Of a stretch of 64,000 nucleotides of DNA, positions 18,665 through 28,300 are shown piece by piece. A model generated the notes under the pieces. It made no database searches, was not told the DNA's origin, and saw only the letters and a list, made by a program, of their open reading frames with translations. Position numbers and translations under genes: made by a program. Position 1 is the stretch's first letter. Every line of letters starts with the position of its first letter. This DNA is from Pirellulaceae bacterium (GTDB lineage Bacteria > Planctomycetota > Planctomycetia > Pirellulales > Pirellulaceae), in assembly GCA_020852965.1 (NCBI GenBank), contig JADYZV010000181.1, positions 1-64,000 of the forward strand, read 5' to 3'.

Positions 18665-20896
18665 ATGCCTAAGCTAAATTCGCAAGTGGATAATCGATTC
18701 AGTCGACAGACGTTGCCCCTGTGGGGCCTGGTGTTGGTCGGTTGGATCGTCTCGTTGGGGTTGTTTTTCAGCCAGCCTTCTCTGTTGGGATTGACCGACG
18801 AACTGGGGCAGCCAATGGGGCGTTTGGTCGACTTAATGCAAGTACTTCTCGTGGACCAAGTGGCCGCTGGGATGGTGGCTCATGGTCGAATGGAGCCAGG
18901 ATTTGCCGATCGTTGGCCACTGCTGCTGGGGCTGTTCGGCTGGATGCTGACGGCGGGCTGGGTCGGACTACCACTGTTGCTGCGATCGAGTTTAACCGCG
19001 AGTATCAGCCGTTTGGAAAGTGGGGTGTTAGCGGTCTTGGCTGGCGCAGCGATACTCTCCACGGTAACTTTAGGAGTCGGATTGGCCGGTGAGCTAAGCA
19101 GTCGCTGGCCGCTGCTGCTCGCATTTGCTGCATTGGTCGTTGGAGCAGGCGGACTAACGATGGTTCAGCTTCGCCGCGGAGTCACTCTTTCGGTCGGAGA
19201 CGTTCGGATACGGAGAAGCAGCTCCGCAGACCTTAACCGCCCTACAAGCCAACTGGGAGTTTGGCTCGGGCGATTGCTGCCCGTGGCCACTATCTTGATC
19301 GCCACATTGACGCTGCTGGGTTGCCTGATGCCACCTTGGGAATTCGACGTGGTCGAGTATCACTTGCAGGCTCCCAAGGAATTCGTGCAAACGGGAGTGA
19401 TCGGCTTTGTCCCGCACAATATTTATGCGAACATGCCGCTGGGGGCCGAGCTGCATTCGTTGGCAGCCATGGTGCTCGTGGGTGGCAGCCAGGGCTGGTG
19501 GTGGGGGGGGCTGATTGGCAAGTCGATTACTGGGAGTTTTTCGCTGCTGGCAGCCGCTTTGCTGGGAGGCTTTGTTGCGCGAAAGTTCGGTGCGTGGAGC
19601 GGTTGGGTGGCGGCGGCTTTGCTGTTGGCGGCACCCGGCAGTGCCCACGTTTCGATGGCGGGACTGATCGACATGGTGTTGGCTGCCTACCTGCTGGCCG
19701 CCGCCGTGGTGACCACCTTGCTTTGGCCGCAATTGCGCTCGGGGACGGCGCGCTGGAGTGACGGACTATTGATAGGTTTGTTGGCCGGTGCTGCTGCGGC
19801 CTGCAAGTACACGGGGCTGTTGTTTGTGGTGCTGCCGATCGTTGTGGCCGTATTGTTGGCGTTGATCAAGTCGAGACGTAAGCCGTTTGCATTGAAGATA
19901 GTTGCCGGTGGCTTTGTTGGTTTGGCCCTTACGTGTTTACCGTGGTATGCCAAGAATTTATGGTGGACGGGCAATCCATTTTTTCCACTGGCGACAAGCC
20001 TGTTCGGTTCGAGCGGGTTGAGCGTTGAACAGCTTGCACAGTGGCAACATGCCCATCACGTGCCGAGTGTAGCAGGAGGAAGCCGGTATGGGCTAATTGC
20101 GCTGTGGGAGGCGGGGTTGCAAATCTTGCTGCGCAGCAACTTCCTGCCACCTACGCTGGTATTCTTGTCGATTTGTGGTGTGGCCGTAGTGTGGAGCAAG
20201 CCGGCCGGCATGACGGCCAAATGGTATCGTGGCTGGCTATATTTATTGATCTGGGTCGGTCTCGTATGGTGGCTCGGGACGCACCGCATCGATCGCTTTT
20301 GGTTGCCCGCTCTACCGCTCGCATGCGGCTTGGCTGCGGTGGGAGCCAGCTGGATCGCCCGTCGCCTGTCGCTCAGCCTGGCCACTATCATGGTATTGCT
20401 GAGTTTGTTTTATGGCGGTTTTATCATCGCCTCGGGGGCGATCGGCGACAATCGTTTCTTTGTTAGCCTGTCTGCCCTGCGCGGCGACTCGGGGAGCGAC
20501 GATTCACCGGGAAGGCTGGCTTCGGTCATCGGCTGGGCCAATGAGACACTCGACGGACCTGACCAGCGATTGTTGCTCATCGGTGAGGCCAAGGCCTATG
20601 ACTTTCGCATGCCCATCATCTATTCGACTTGTTTTGACCGCAGCCCTGCCGAGGCATGGTTACTGAACCAAGAGCCCCAGCAACAGCGCGAGAGCTTGGC
20701 GCAGGCTGGGGTGACGCACGTACTGATCAACTGGAATGAACTGGCCCGCTACCGTAGCCCTGGCAACTATGGCTTTAGCGCTTGGCCACAGCGGGAAGAT
20801 ATTGAACGGCTCGTGTCAGATCGAGTCTTGAGACCACTCGATTCGCCCTTTGCTGCACAGAATGTAGAGGTGTTCGAAGTGGTTTCGCCCAACTAA
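18665..20896 (+). CDS. GT-C type membrane glycosyltransferase (ArnT/PMT-like)
   Basis: A 743-residue polytopic protein with at least ten hydrophobic segments. After the third to fifth helices a periplasmic loop PPWEFDVVEYHLQAPKEF carries the acidic D-x-x-E-Y-H pattern of GT-C enzymes, which use polyprenyl-phosphate sugars as donors. The last 150 residues form a soluble periplasmic domain. It would add a sugar to a glycan or protein on the outer face of the inner membrane. A TTG lies immediately before the ATG; the ATG at 18665 is used. It begins a plus-strand run of surface-glycan genes. Confidence 0.75.
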   Translation: MPKLNSQVDNRFSRQTLPLWGLVLVGWIVSLGLFFSQPSLLGLTDELGQPMGRLVDLMQVLLVDQVAAGMVAHGRMEPGFADRWPLLLGLFGWMLTAGWVGLPLLLRSSLTASISRLESGVLAVLAGAAILSTVTLGVGLAGELSSRWPLLLAFAALVVGAGGLTMVQLRRGVTLSVGDVRIRRSSSADLNRPTSQLGVWLGRLLPVATILIATLTLLGCLMPPWEFDVVEYHLQAPKEFVQTGVIGFVPHNIYANMPLGAELHSLAAMVLVGGSQGWWWGGLIGKSITGSFSLLAAALLGGFVARKFGAWSGWVAAALLLAAPGSAHVSMAGLIDMVLAAYLLAAAVVTTLLWPQLRSGTARWSDGLLIGLLAGAAAACKYTGLLFVVLPIVVAVLLALIKSRRKPFALKIVAGGFVGLALTCLPWYAKNLWWTGNPFFPLATSLFGSSGLSVEQLAQWQHAHHVPSVAGGSRYGLIALWEAGLQILLRSNFLPPTLVFLSICGVAVVWSKPAGMTAKWYRGWLYLLIWVGLVWWLGTHRIDRFWLPALPLACGLAAVGASWIARRLSLSLATIMVLLSLFYGGFIIASGAIGDNRFFVSLSALRGDSGSDDSPGRLASVIGWANETLDGPDQRLLLIGEAKAYDFRMPIIYSTCFDRSPAEAWLLNQEPQQQRESLAQAGVTHVLINWNELARYRSPGNYGFSAWPQREDIERLVSDRVLRPLDSPFAAQNVEVFEVVSPN

Positions 20897-20902
20897 TCGG
20901 TC

Positions 20903-20953
20903 GGTAAAGGGGGTCAGGAGCCAATTAGGTAATTGGCTCCTGACCCCTTTACC
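20903..20953. repeat. Near-perfect palindrome after the GT-C gene
   Basis: The left arm 20903-20926 and right arm 20931-20953 (core GGTCAGGAGCCAATT / AATTGGCTCCTGACC) pair over 23 bases with one bulged G and a 4-base loop. Palindromes of the GGTCAGGAG class are widespread in bacterial genomes as REP-like elements. It may also terminate transcription. Confidence 0.8.
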
Positions 20954-21004
20954 CGCCCCGCTCTACCCGCTTTACCCAACCACTAACCGAGTGATGATTC
21001 GCCT

Positions 21005-21670
21005 GTGACTCAAGCCTACGTGATTCCGTTTGTGCTCTATCTGTTTGGAACGAGTTTTCTGGCGAGGTTCGGCGATGCGTGGTATCCGTTGCTGTACGGT
21101 GGGCTGGTACTGGGGATGTTGGTCTATTTGGTATGGCTGCTCGTCGGCAAGCCGATTTTGCGACCCCACTGGCGCGTGTTGCCTGCGGTTGCTGTGGGCC
21201 TGATGGGGATCGGATTGTGGATTGGGCTAGCCAGCTTGCATGTGGAAGAGCAGTTCGCACAGTGGTTGCCAGCTTGGTTGCGGCCTGAGCCAAGAGTGGC
21301 TTACAATCCGCTGGAGCATTTGTCGGGAGCGAGCGCTTGGGCGTTCATTTCGATGCGGTTGTTGGGAATAGCCGTGGTTGTGCCGCTGGCGGAAGAGTTG
21401 TTTTGGCGTGGTTTTCTGCTGCGTTGGCTGATCGACCCCGAGTGGGAACGCGTGCCACTGGGAGAGTTTACGCTTTCCTCCTGCCTGACGGTCACATTGA
21501 TGTTTACGCTGGCCCACCCGGAATGGCTGGCGGCGGCAGTCTACTGTCTGCTAATCAACGGCTTGCTCTACTGGAAGAAGGATCTGTGGTTGTGTGTGGT
21601 GGCTCATGGGGTCAGCAACTTGGTATTGGCCTTGTATGTGTTGATCACTGGGGCGTGGTGGCTGTGGTAG
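21005..21670 (+). CDS. CPBP-family intramembrane protease (CAAX protease-related)
   Basis: A 221-residue protein with six or so membrane helices. Motifs: EE at 130-131 followed by xxxR135 (EELFWRGF), His171 in FTLAHPEW, and His201 in AHGVSN. This is the complete ABI/CPBP set. Members in this size class include the 'CAAX prenyl protease-related' proteins that accompany exosortase systems; the PEP-CTERM protein at 11.8 kb makes this plausible. The start is a GTG. It lies 108 bases after the GT-C gene, with a palindrome between. Confidence 0.85.
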   Translation: MTQAYVIPFVLYLFGTSFLARFGDAWYPLLYGGLVLGMLVYLVWLLVGKPILRPHWRVLPAVAVGLMGIGLWIGLASLHVEEQFAQWLPAWLRPEPRVAYNPLEHLSGASAWAFISMRLLGIAVVVPLAEELFWRGFLLRWLIDPEWERVPLGEFTLSSCLTVTLMFTLAHPEWLAAAVYCLLINGLLYWKKDLWLCVVAHGVSNLVLALYVLITGAWWLW

Positions 21671-21799
21671 GCTGGTAACATTAGAAAGCGTGGCTAACAC
21701 CCAAGCAGCCAATCCTAAAAACTGAGCTATGACAAACGATTAGAATGGGTATTTGGGGAATAACTTGCTATTCTCGGAACCGTCGAGGGACTAAGCTGG

Positions 21800-22912
21800 A
21801 TGGACCCGCATCTTGTTTGTCGTCATGTGATTACTTCGCCGCATATGTTGATGTCAGCCCGTAAATATCGGTTTGAACTGGTCGATTCGGACCATGAACA
21901 GTGGGATGCGTATGTGCAACAGCATCCCAGCGGTTCGATATTTCATACTCGTGCGATGATACGCGCTTTTGCCTCGGTTGGAAGCGTTAGCCCCCGAGCC
22001 ATGGCGGCCATCGATGAGTCGGGGAGCATTGTGGCGCTGCTGGTTAGTTGTCATGTGAAGACGCTGCGCGATTTCTCTTCGCTCTCGTCGCGGGCAGTTC
22101 ACTATGCGGAGCCGTTGTGCGATGCGACGCCCAAGGGAGTGGCCGCCTTGCAGAATTTGCTCACACAACATGACGCGCAGATGCGCGACCAAGCGCTACT
22201 TTGCGAAGTGCGCTCCATTTGCGAACCGGGCCACGAGCGCGACGCGCTGCTGCATTGTGGCTACGATCATCGCGACTATATCAATTATATCGTCGAGCTC
22301 GATGCATCGACTGACGAACTTTTCAGTCGCATCAATAAAAACATGCGACAAAAAATTCGCAGTACTTTGCGCAAGGATATCGAACTACGTGACGACAACA
22401 GCGTGGCTGGTGTTGGGCGACTCTATCGTTTGCTTCAATCTAGTTATGGGCGTGCTCGCGTACCCCTATTGGGACGCGAAATGTTCGAGGCCACGCTCGA
22501 GCACTTGCCGCCTGGGAGCCTACGCATTCGCACGGCATTTGACGGCGATAAACCGATCGCAGCCATCGTGTCACTGCTTTATGGTGGCCGAGTCTTTTCG
22601 TGGTACGGCGGCACGCTGCGTTTACCTGCCCTATCTCCATTTGCTTGTTTAGTTTGGGATGATATTCGATGGGGATGCGAAAACGGTTTTCACGTGTACG
22701 ACTTCGGTGGCGCCGGTTGGCCTCACGAAGATTATGGCCCGAGAAAATTCAAAGCCAGTTTTGGTAGCAAGGAAGTGCGGTATGGACGCTATCTACTGAC
22801 CTACTCCAAGCTCCGTTTGCGATTGGCAGCATTTGCCTACAGTGTCTCACGTCGACTGGGCGCTTGGTCAGGCTCCTCGATTCAGGAGGCCAACCATGAC
22901 ACGAAAGAGTGA
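21800..22912 (+). CDS. FemAB/GNAT-like peptidyl or acyl transferase
   Basis: About 370 residues. The segment INKNMRQKIRSTLRKDIELR and the C-terminal SWYGGTLR...LVWDDIRWGCENGFHVYDFGGAGWPHEDYGPRKFKASFG are typical of FemAB-like double GNAT proteins (HxxYDFGG and FKxxFG). These enzymes move aminoacyl or other acyl groups onto cell-wall or surface glycans; a PEP-CTERM-associated subgroup exists. Starts at 21845 and 21851 are also possible and may be better, since the protein fold begins at RKYRFELVD. It overlaps the next gene by 17 bases, so the two are co-translated. Confidence 0.78.
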   Translation: MDPHLVCRHVITSPHMLMSARKYRFELVDSDHEQWDAYVQQHPSGSIFHTRAMIRAFASVGSVSPRAMAAIDESGSIVALLVSCHVKTLRDFSSLSSRAVHYAEPLCDATPKGVAALQNLLTQHDAQMRDQALLCEVRSICEPGHERDALLHCGYDHRDYINYIVELDASTDELFSRINKNMRQKIRSTLRKDIELRDDNSVAGVGRLYRLLQSSYGRARVPLLGREMFEATLEHLPPGSLRIRTAFDGDKPIAAIVSLLYGGRVFSWYGGTLRLPALSPFACLVWDDIRWGCENGFHVYDFGGAGWPHEDYGPRKFKASFGSKEVRYGRYLLTYSKLRLRLAAFAYSVSRRLGAWSGSSIQEANHDTKE

Positions 22913-24083
22913 TTCCACTTTGGTCGAACGTGCGCCGTTGGATACCGTGGGTTCGTCGTCTAGCAGGCCGGCGAAAGTTGTATTTGAGCGTGAGCGACTA
23001 CGCCGTCACCGTGGAAGCCATCGCCGCGCATGGTGCTTTCGTCTGGCCGCAGTCGGCAGCGCCTTGCTCGGTGCCTTGCTGGTGGCTGAGCTCGCGTTGC
23101 GGTTGTTGGTTGTGCAGGAAGGTAAACGACTGGCCACCTACGATGCCGAACTGGGCTGGCGTGGCCGCCCTAACGGAACTGGAGTCTACGCCCGGTCTGA
23201 GGACAAAATCTGGACGCCCTTTCGCTACAACTCGCTGGGCTTTCGCGATAACGATGTGCTTCCCAAGGTAAGCGATGGCAAGCGCTTACTGATCTTAGGG
23301 GATTCGTTTGTCGAGAGTCTAGAAATTGATTTTCCGCAAACGTTTGGAGCACAAATTGAGAAGTCAATTCAGAATCGCGCCCCACACTGGGATGTGGCCC
23401 TCATCGGCTCGCAAGGCTATTCCACCTCGCAAGAGCTGATCGCTTTTCGCAAGTATCGTTCGCTGGTCGAACCCGACGTGGTGGTGCTCTGTTTCTATTG
23501 TGGCAATGATTTCCAGGACAACCTAAGGCAGCGTTTCGCCTACTTGGATGCGGACCAACATTTGGTACTCCCCGCTAGCCAAGCACCATCGTGGATGCAC
23601 CAGGCGCGGCGATTGCAACGCTGGGTGTACGAAACCTCGCACGTCGTCTACCTCCTGAAGAATACCATCGAAGGCCTTACTAACGTCCAGCTAGCTCCCG
23701 AGTCGAAAACTACCGTAGAACAAAGCGAAGAGTATCAGCTAGACATTACCCAGAAATTAATCGTCCAGTTGCAGCGTGAAGTGATCGAATCGGGTGCGAG
23801 ATTGGGAATCGCGTGCATTCCAGCCCGCGATGACCTGTTGGCGGGAGACACATCGAAAGTCGATTGGTTGATCGACTTGTGTACGGTCCATCAGATTCCT
23901 TACGTCGACCTATCGGCCCAACTTGCACTCGAACACTTTTTCAAAGTCGACTTTCACTTGAACGCGGCTGGCCATCAGGTCGTCGCACAGACGCTCGAGG
24001 CATTTGTGTTTGCCCCGCAGCTTGCGGGGCACGAATGGGGCGACATACCAGCCACCTCGAATCAAGCCGCATGGAGTCAATAG
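22896..24083 (+). CDS. Membrane-anchored SGNH hydrolase or O-acyltransferase-like protein
   Basis: A 395-residue protein. A basic N-terminal region is followed by a membrane segment near 49-73 (RLAAVGSALLGALLVAELAL), then a periplasmic SGNH domain. GDSFVES puts the nucleophile at Ser137, GSQGYSTSQE gives the Gly block, CFYCGNDFQDN the Asn block, and DFHLNAAGH the catalytic Asp and His. Similar domains deacetylate or transfer acetyl groups on exopolysaccharides. GGAGG at 22885-22889 lies 6 bases before the ATG at 22896, which fixes the start inside the end of the FemAB-like gene. Confidence 0.82.
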   Translation: MTRKSDSTLVERAPLDTVGSSSSRPAKVVFERERLRRHRGSHRRAWCFRLAAVGSALLGALLVAELALRLLVVQEGKRLATYDAELGWRGRPNGTGVYARSEDKIWTPFRYNSLGFRDNDVLPKVSDGKRLLILGDSFVESLEIDFPQTFGAQIEKSIQNRAPHWDVALIGSQGYSTSQELIAFRKYRSLVEPDVVVLCFYCGNDFQDNLRQRFAYLDADQHLVLPASQAPSWMHQARRLQRWVYETSHVVYLLKNTIEGLTNVQLAPESKTTVEQSEEYQLDITQKLIVQLQREVIESGARLGIACIPARDDLLAGDTSKVDWLIDLCTVHQIPYVDLSAQLALEHFFKVDFHLNAAGHQVVAQTLEAFVFAPQLAGHEWGDIPATSNQAAWSQ

Positions 24084-24087
24084 ATCG

Positions 24088-24912
24088 ATGCGCGTGGCCA
24101 TGTTGACCAATTTGACAGCGCGTGCAAGTTTGCCTGTTTTGCAGAGATTGGCTACGAGCACTGAGATCGAATTGGTACACGTCTACTTCTTCGACACAGT
24201 CACCTCCAGCCGCAAGCGACCACTGTCCATATTGCACCAATTCGGTTGGAAAAAAATTGTGAGCAAGGTCGGACAATCCATGCTGGGCAAGCTTCGGACC
24301 ATGTTTGGCCGGCGGTTTGGGGGTACCTGGCTGGCGCCACGCTCCACCTACGAAGGAGCCGTATTCGGGCAATTGCCATGGTCGATTACTGCGGATATCA
24401 ACAGTACCGCCACGCGCGAGCATCTGCGCCAGTTCGACGCCGATGTGCTGCTGGTGTGCGTTTGCAAGAACATTCTGAAGTCCGACGTATTGCAGCTCGC
24501 ACGTCCGAAATGCATCAATATACATCCATCGTTACTTCCCAATTATCGTGGCCCTACTCCTACGTTCTGGATGCTCTACCATGGCGAGAGCCAAACGGGT
24601 TATACCATTCACTGCATGACCGAAAAGATAGACCAGGGAGAGACTTTGGCACAGCGGCCGCTACCACTGGACCGTCAGAAATCGGAGCCTATGATTGAAT
24701 TGCAAGTTTTCACGGCGGCGGCCTCCGTCCTAGAAGAAACGTTGCTGAAATTCAATAGGCGAGGTTTCGCGAGCATAGCGACCGAGGCACCCCAAGGAGG
24801 CGTCGCCGTCCGTTCGGATACGGCGCATGTGGCGACCGGTAGCTACCATACCTACCCCACCCCGGCCGATCGCCGCGAATTGAAGAAACGCTTGATGAAA
24901 CGTCTGCGCTGA
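24088..24912 (+). CDS. Formyltransferase-family protein
   Basis: A 274-residue protein of the methionyl-tRNA/GART formyltransferase fold. The catalytic triad is Asn144-x-His146 in INIHPSLLPNYRGPTP and Asp182 in TEKIDQGETL, with the same 36-residue His-Asp spacing as Fmt. The C-terminal OB domain of Fmt is missing. Such short forms usually formylate amino sugars or act on small substrates with 10-formyl-tetrahydrofolate. It starts 4 bases after the SGNH stop, in one transcript with it and FemAB. N-formylation of a surface glycan is the favoured reading. Confidence 0.85.
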   Translation: MRVAMLTNLTARASLPVLQRLATSTEIELVHVYFFDTVTSSRKRPLSILHQFGWKKIVSKVGQSMLGKLRTMFGRRFGGTWLAPRSTYEGAVFGQLPWSITADINSTATREHLRQFDADVLLVCVCKNILKSDVLQLARPKCINIHPSLLPNYRGPTPTFWMLYHGESQTGYTIHCMTEKIDQGETLAQRPLPLDRQKSEPMIELQVFTAAASVLEETLLKFNRRGFASIATEAPQGGVAVRSDTAHVATGSYHTYPTPADRRELKKRLMKRLR

Positions 24913-25003
24913 GAATTGACCAAGTGACAAACCGTCCGATCCCCAGTGAGCTTGCCTAACTGGTGAATAAGTTTTGGTGGTAGAGCGAGCCCATCGAGCA
25001 CAT

Positions 25004-25050
25004 GTTTTCCCGCCGCATCGCCGCTTCAGGCGGCGATGCGGCGGGAAAAC
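25004..25050. terminator. Strong 20-base hairpin between the formyltransferase and PKS genes
   Basis: Arms 25004-25023 (GTTTTCCCGCCGCATCGCCG) and 25031-25050 are exact reverse complements around a 7-base loop. The arm ends in T-rich/A-rich sequence on both sides, so it could stop transcription in both directions. It may equally be a dispersed palindromic repeat. Confidence 0.55.
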
Positions 25051-25110
25051 CATGTCGAGGACGCAAGACGCACTATCTACAACACTTCGCTTCCTGCCAG
25101 ACAAGCTGGC

Positions 25111-25166
25111 GAGGGGAGCGGGGAGCGGGGAGCGGGGAGCGGGGAGCGGGGAGTTGGGAGTTGGGA
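25111..25166. repeat. Heptanucleotide tandem repeat GGGGAGC
   Basis: Five to six units of GGGGAGC run into the variant TTGGGAG about 135 bases before the PKS start. Such a tract can change length by slippage and could alter promoter spacing. Confidence 0.75.
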
Positions 25167-25301
25167 AAAGCTTAGTGCGGGGTACGCTCTCGATTCGGCC
25201 AGATCGATGATAATTTGACAGGTCGACTACAATGGAGACTGTCGTGGCAGGCAATTGAATTGCCCGCTTTCTGGTCCCTGCCCCGTTTTTGCATTGCCTG
25301 C

Positions 25302-28300
25302 ATGACTTTAGACACTTCTTCAACCGGCTCCAGTGTGGTGATCGCTGCGACGTTTACTGCCGAGCCGATTGCGCCCCCTCTTTTGTCGTGGTGGCGCTGG
25401 TTAGAATCATCGGCCAGCTTGCATTTTGCTCCCTATGATCAAGTTTTCCAACAACTGCTCGATCCCCACAGTCTACTGTCGGCCAATCGAGCAGGAACGA
25501 ATATCCTGCTGGTTCGCATCGAGGATTGGTGTCAAACGGAGCGATTCGCAGAGGCGCCTCGGCGCGGCGAAGAGTTCCTCAAAGCCGTAGAGCATTTCAC
25601 TACCGTTTCCGGTGTTTCTGCTCTCTCAAGTGGCCAGTTGCTGGTCTGCTTTTGTCCGAGCAGTACAGCGCTGGATTCGAGCACTCGAGCGTCGTTGGCG
25701 TCGATCGAATCAGAGCTTATCGCCGGCCTGACCAAGCTACCTCACGTCATGCCGATCGCTTCCTACGAGGCGTCCCAACTCTATCCGGTCAGCGAGGTCG
25801 AGGACAGCGTAGCCAAACGAGCCGGACAGATCCCATACACGCAGGCCTACTACACCGCCCTCGCCAGCCTGTTGGCTCGTCGCCTGTTTGCTCTCCGGCG
25901 AAGACCCGCCAAAGTTATCGCACTCGATTGCGATCAAACGCTATGGGATGGTGTATGTGGCGAGGTTGGCTGGCGCGGTGTGGCCGTCTCCCAAGAACGG
26001 CGAGCCCTGCAGCGCTCATTGCTGCAACTGCGCGACATGGGTTATCTTCTCTGTTTATGCAGCAAGAATAGTGCCGAAGATGCGTGGCAAGTATTCGAGC
26101 AACATCCCGATATGTTGTTGCGACGTGAGCATTTTACGGCAGTGCGATTGAACTGGTCCACCAAGTCGCAGAGCCTGCGTGAGTTGGCCGAACAATTGAA
26201 TTTGGGACTCGATAGCTTCGTCTTCATCGATGACAATCCGCTCGAATGCGCCGAAGTCCGCGCCCACCTCCCACAGGTGTTGACACTGCAGCTTCCCGAG
26301 TCGAGCGGCTCAGGTGATGCGGCTGGAGTAGGTGGCATCGCGAATTTCTTGCAACATGTGTGGGCTCTAGACCGCTCGAACGTGACGGACGAAGATCGCC
26401 AGCGCGCCGAAAGGTACACGCAAGATGTGCACCGCAGCGAAGCGCGCGAGCAGGTCGTATCGCTCGAACAGTTCTTGTCCGAACTGAATCTACAAGTCAA
26501 TTTCCTGCCATTGAGCGAAGAGCGGATCGAGCGCGGAGCCCAGTTGACCGAGCGCACCAACCAGTTCAACTTCACGACCCGACGTCGCACGGCCGCGGAA
26601 CTGCGACAATGGTGCGTCGGGTCTCAGGCTGGCGCATTTATGGTCGATGCCTCAGATAGATTTGGCCATTATGGATTGGTCGGTCTTGTGCTGTATGAGC
26701 TTGAGGACGCAACCCTGCGCGTCGATAGTCTGATGCTCAGTTGCCGAGCGCTGGGACGACGCATCGAGTTGCACGTATTGAGTGAACTATGTCGCGTGGC
26801 CCAGCAGCACGACTGTCTCCACATTGAACTGCCATTGATCGAAACAGACAAAAACCAACCCGCTCAAGACTTCGCCGAGCGAACGCTGGGAGCTTTTCGC
26901 GACAGCTCGCAATTGCGTGCGACAACTGAAGGCACCAGGCTCTACTGCATGACTGCCGAACAATTGGCAACGGCCGTACAGGAGTCGCGACAACTCTCGG
27001 TAGACGAGTATCCGCCGACAATCGGTAGCGAGCATGCGAACAACCGTGGCAGCAAGAATGAAAGTACCGACCTCGTCAACATGACACAGGAGTGCTGGCC
27101 TTGGGAGTTGTGCCAACGCATAGCTACCGATTGGAGCAGCGTCGACAAGGTATTGCGAAAAATCGATGACGAAGCTCGTGCCAGACCAGAGCTCGATGAG
27201 GCCTACTCACCACCGCAGACTGAGATCGAGCGACAAGTGGTCGAACTGTGCCAGTCGGTGTTGAACGTCGTGCCAGTGGGAATTCACGATGGTTTGAAAT
27301 CGCTGGGAGCCAGCTCGCTGCATATCGTGCAAATCTATAGTCGGCTCGAACAAACCTTTCATGCGGGCTTGAGCATTACCGATCTTTTCGCATTGTCGAC
27401 GGTAGCCGCGATCATCGAACTCATTGAGAAAACGAAATCGGCTCCGGCAGCCAGTGGTCGAGATTCGCAAACGAAATCGCAAGCCAACAAACAGCCGCAT
27501 TCACAATCCGTAGGCTCCCCAGACAATGGCATTGCGATTATCGGCATGGCTGGGCGGTTTCCTGGAGCGGCCAATGTGCGTGAATTATGGTCGAATATTA
27601 CAGCCGGTGTTTGCAGCATCGTCGATATCCCCGACGTGGATTTGAACCTTCCCCAGGACAGTCCACTGCGCAACAATGCAAATTTAGTGCGCAAGTCGGC
27701 GTCCGTGGAAGATGCAGACAAGTTCGATGCTAAGTTCTTTGGTATTTTTCCCAAGGAAGCCACGCTCTTGGATCCGCAGCATCGCCTGCTATTGGAAAAC
27801 TGCTGGCATGCGATCGAAGACGCAGGATACAATGTCGACACGATCGATGTTCCGGTCGGTGTGTTTGCTGGTTGCTACATGGACACCTACATGCTGGCCA
27901 GTCTTGCGCTGAGTCCCAAGTGGCTGGAGAGCTTGGCCAATGCCTTTCATGGAGGCGATCTGCTGACTGAGCTGGGCAATGATAAGGATTACTTGGCCAC
28001 GCGCGTCTCCTTTTTACTCAATCTGCGCGGACCAGCCATCACGGTCCAGACCGCTTGCTCTACTTCGCTGGTGGCGATCGCGCAAGCTTGCCAGAGCTTA
28101 GTCAGTGGACAATGCGATATGGCGTTGGCTGGTGGAGCGACCTTGAAGCTGCCGCAAAATCGAGGCTACTTGTATACCGAAGGTGGCATGGTTTCGCCCG
28201 ATGGAGTTTGCCGAGCCTTTGATGCTCGGGCGCGAGGCACGGTGTTTGGCGAAGGCTGTGGAGTGGTGCTGCTCAAGCGAGTCGACGATGCGCTGGCCGA

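Larger units (their letters stand above)
24913..25301. other. Intergenic region upstream of the PKS pair
   Basis: About 389 bases with a long hairpin (25004-25050), a palindromic 15-mer (25096-25110) and a 7-base tandem repeat (25111-25166). No gene was seen. An in-frame extension of the PKS to 25215 is possible but has no start signal. Confidence 0.5.
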
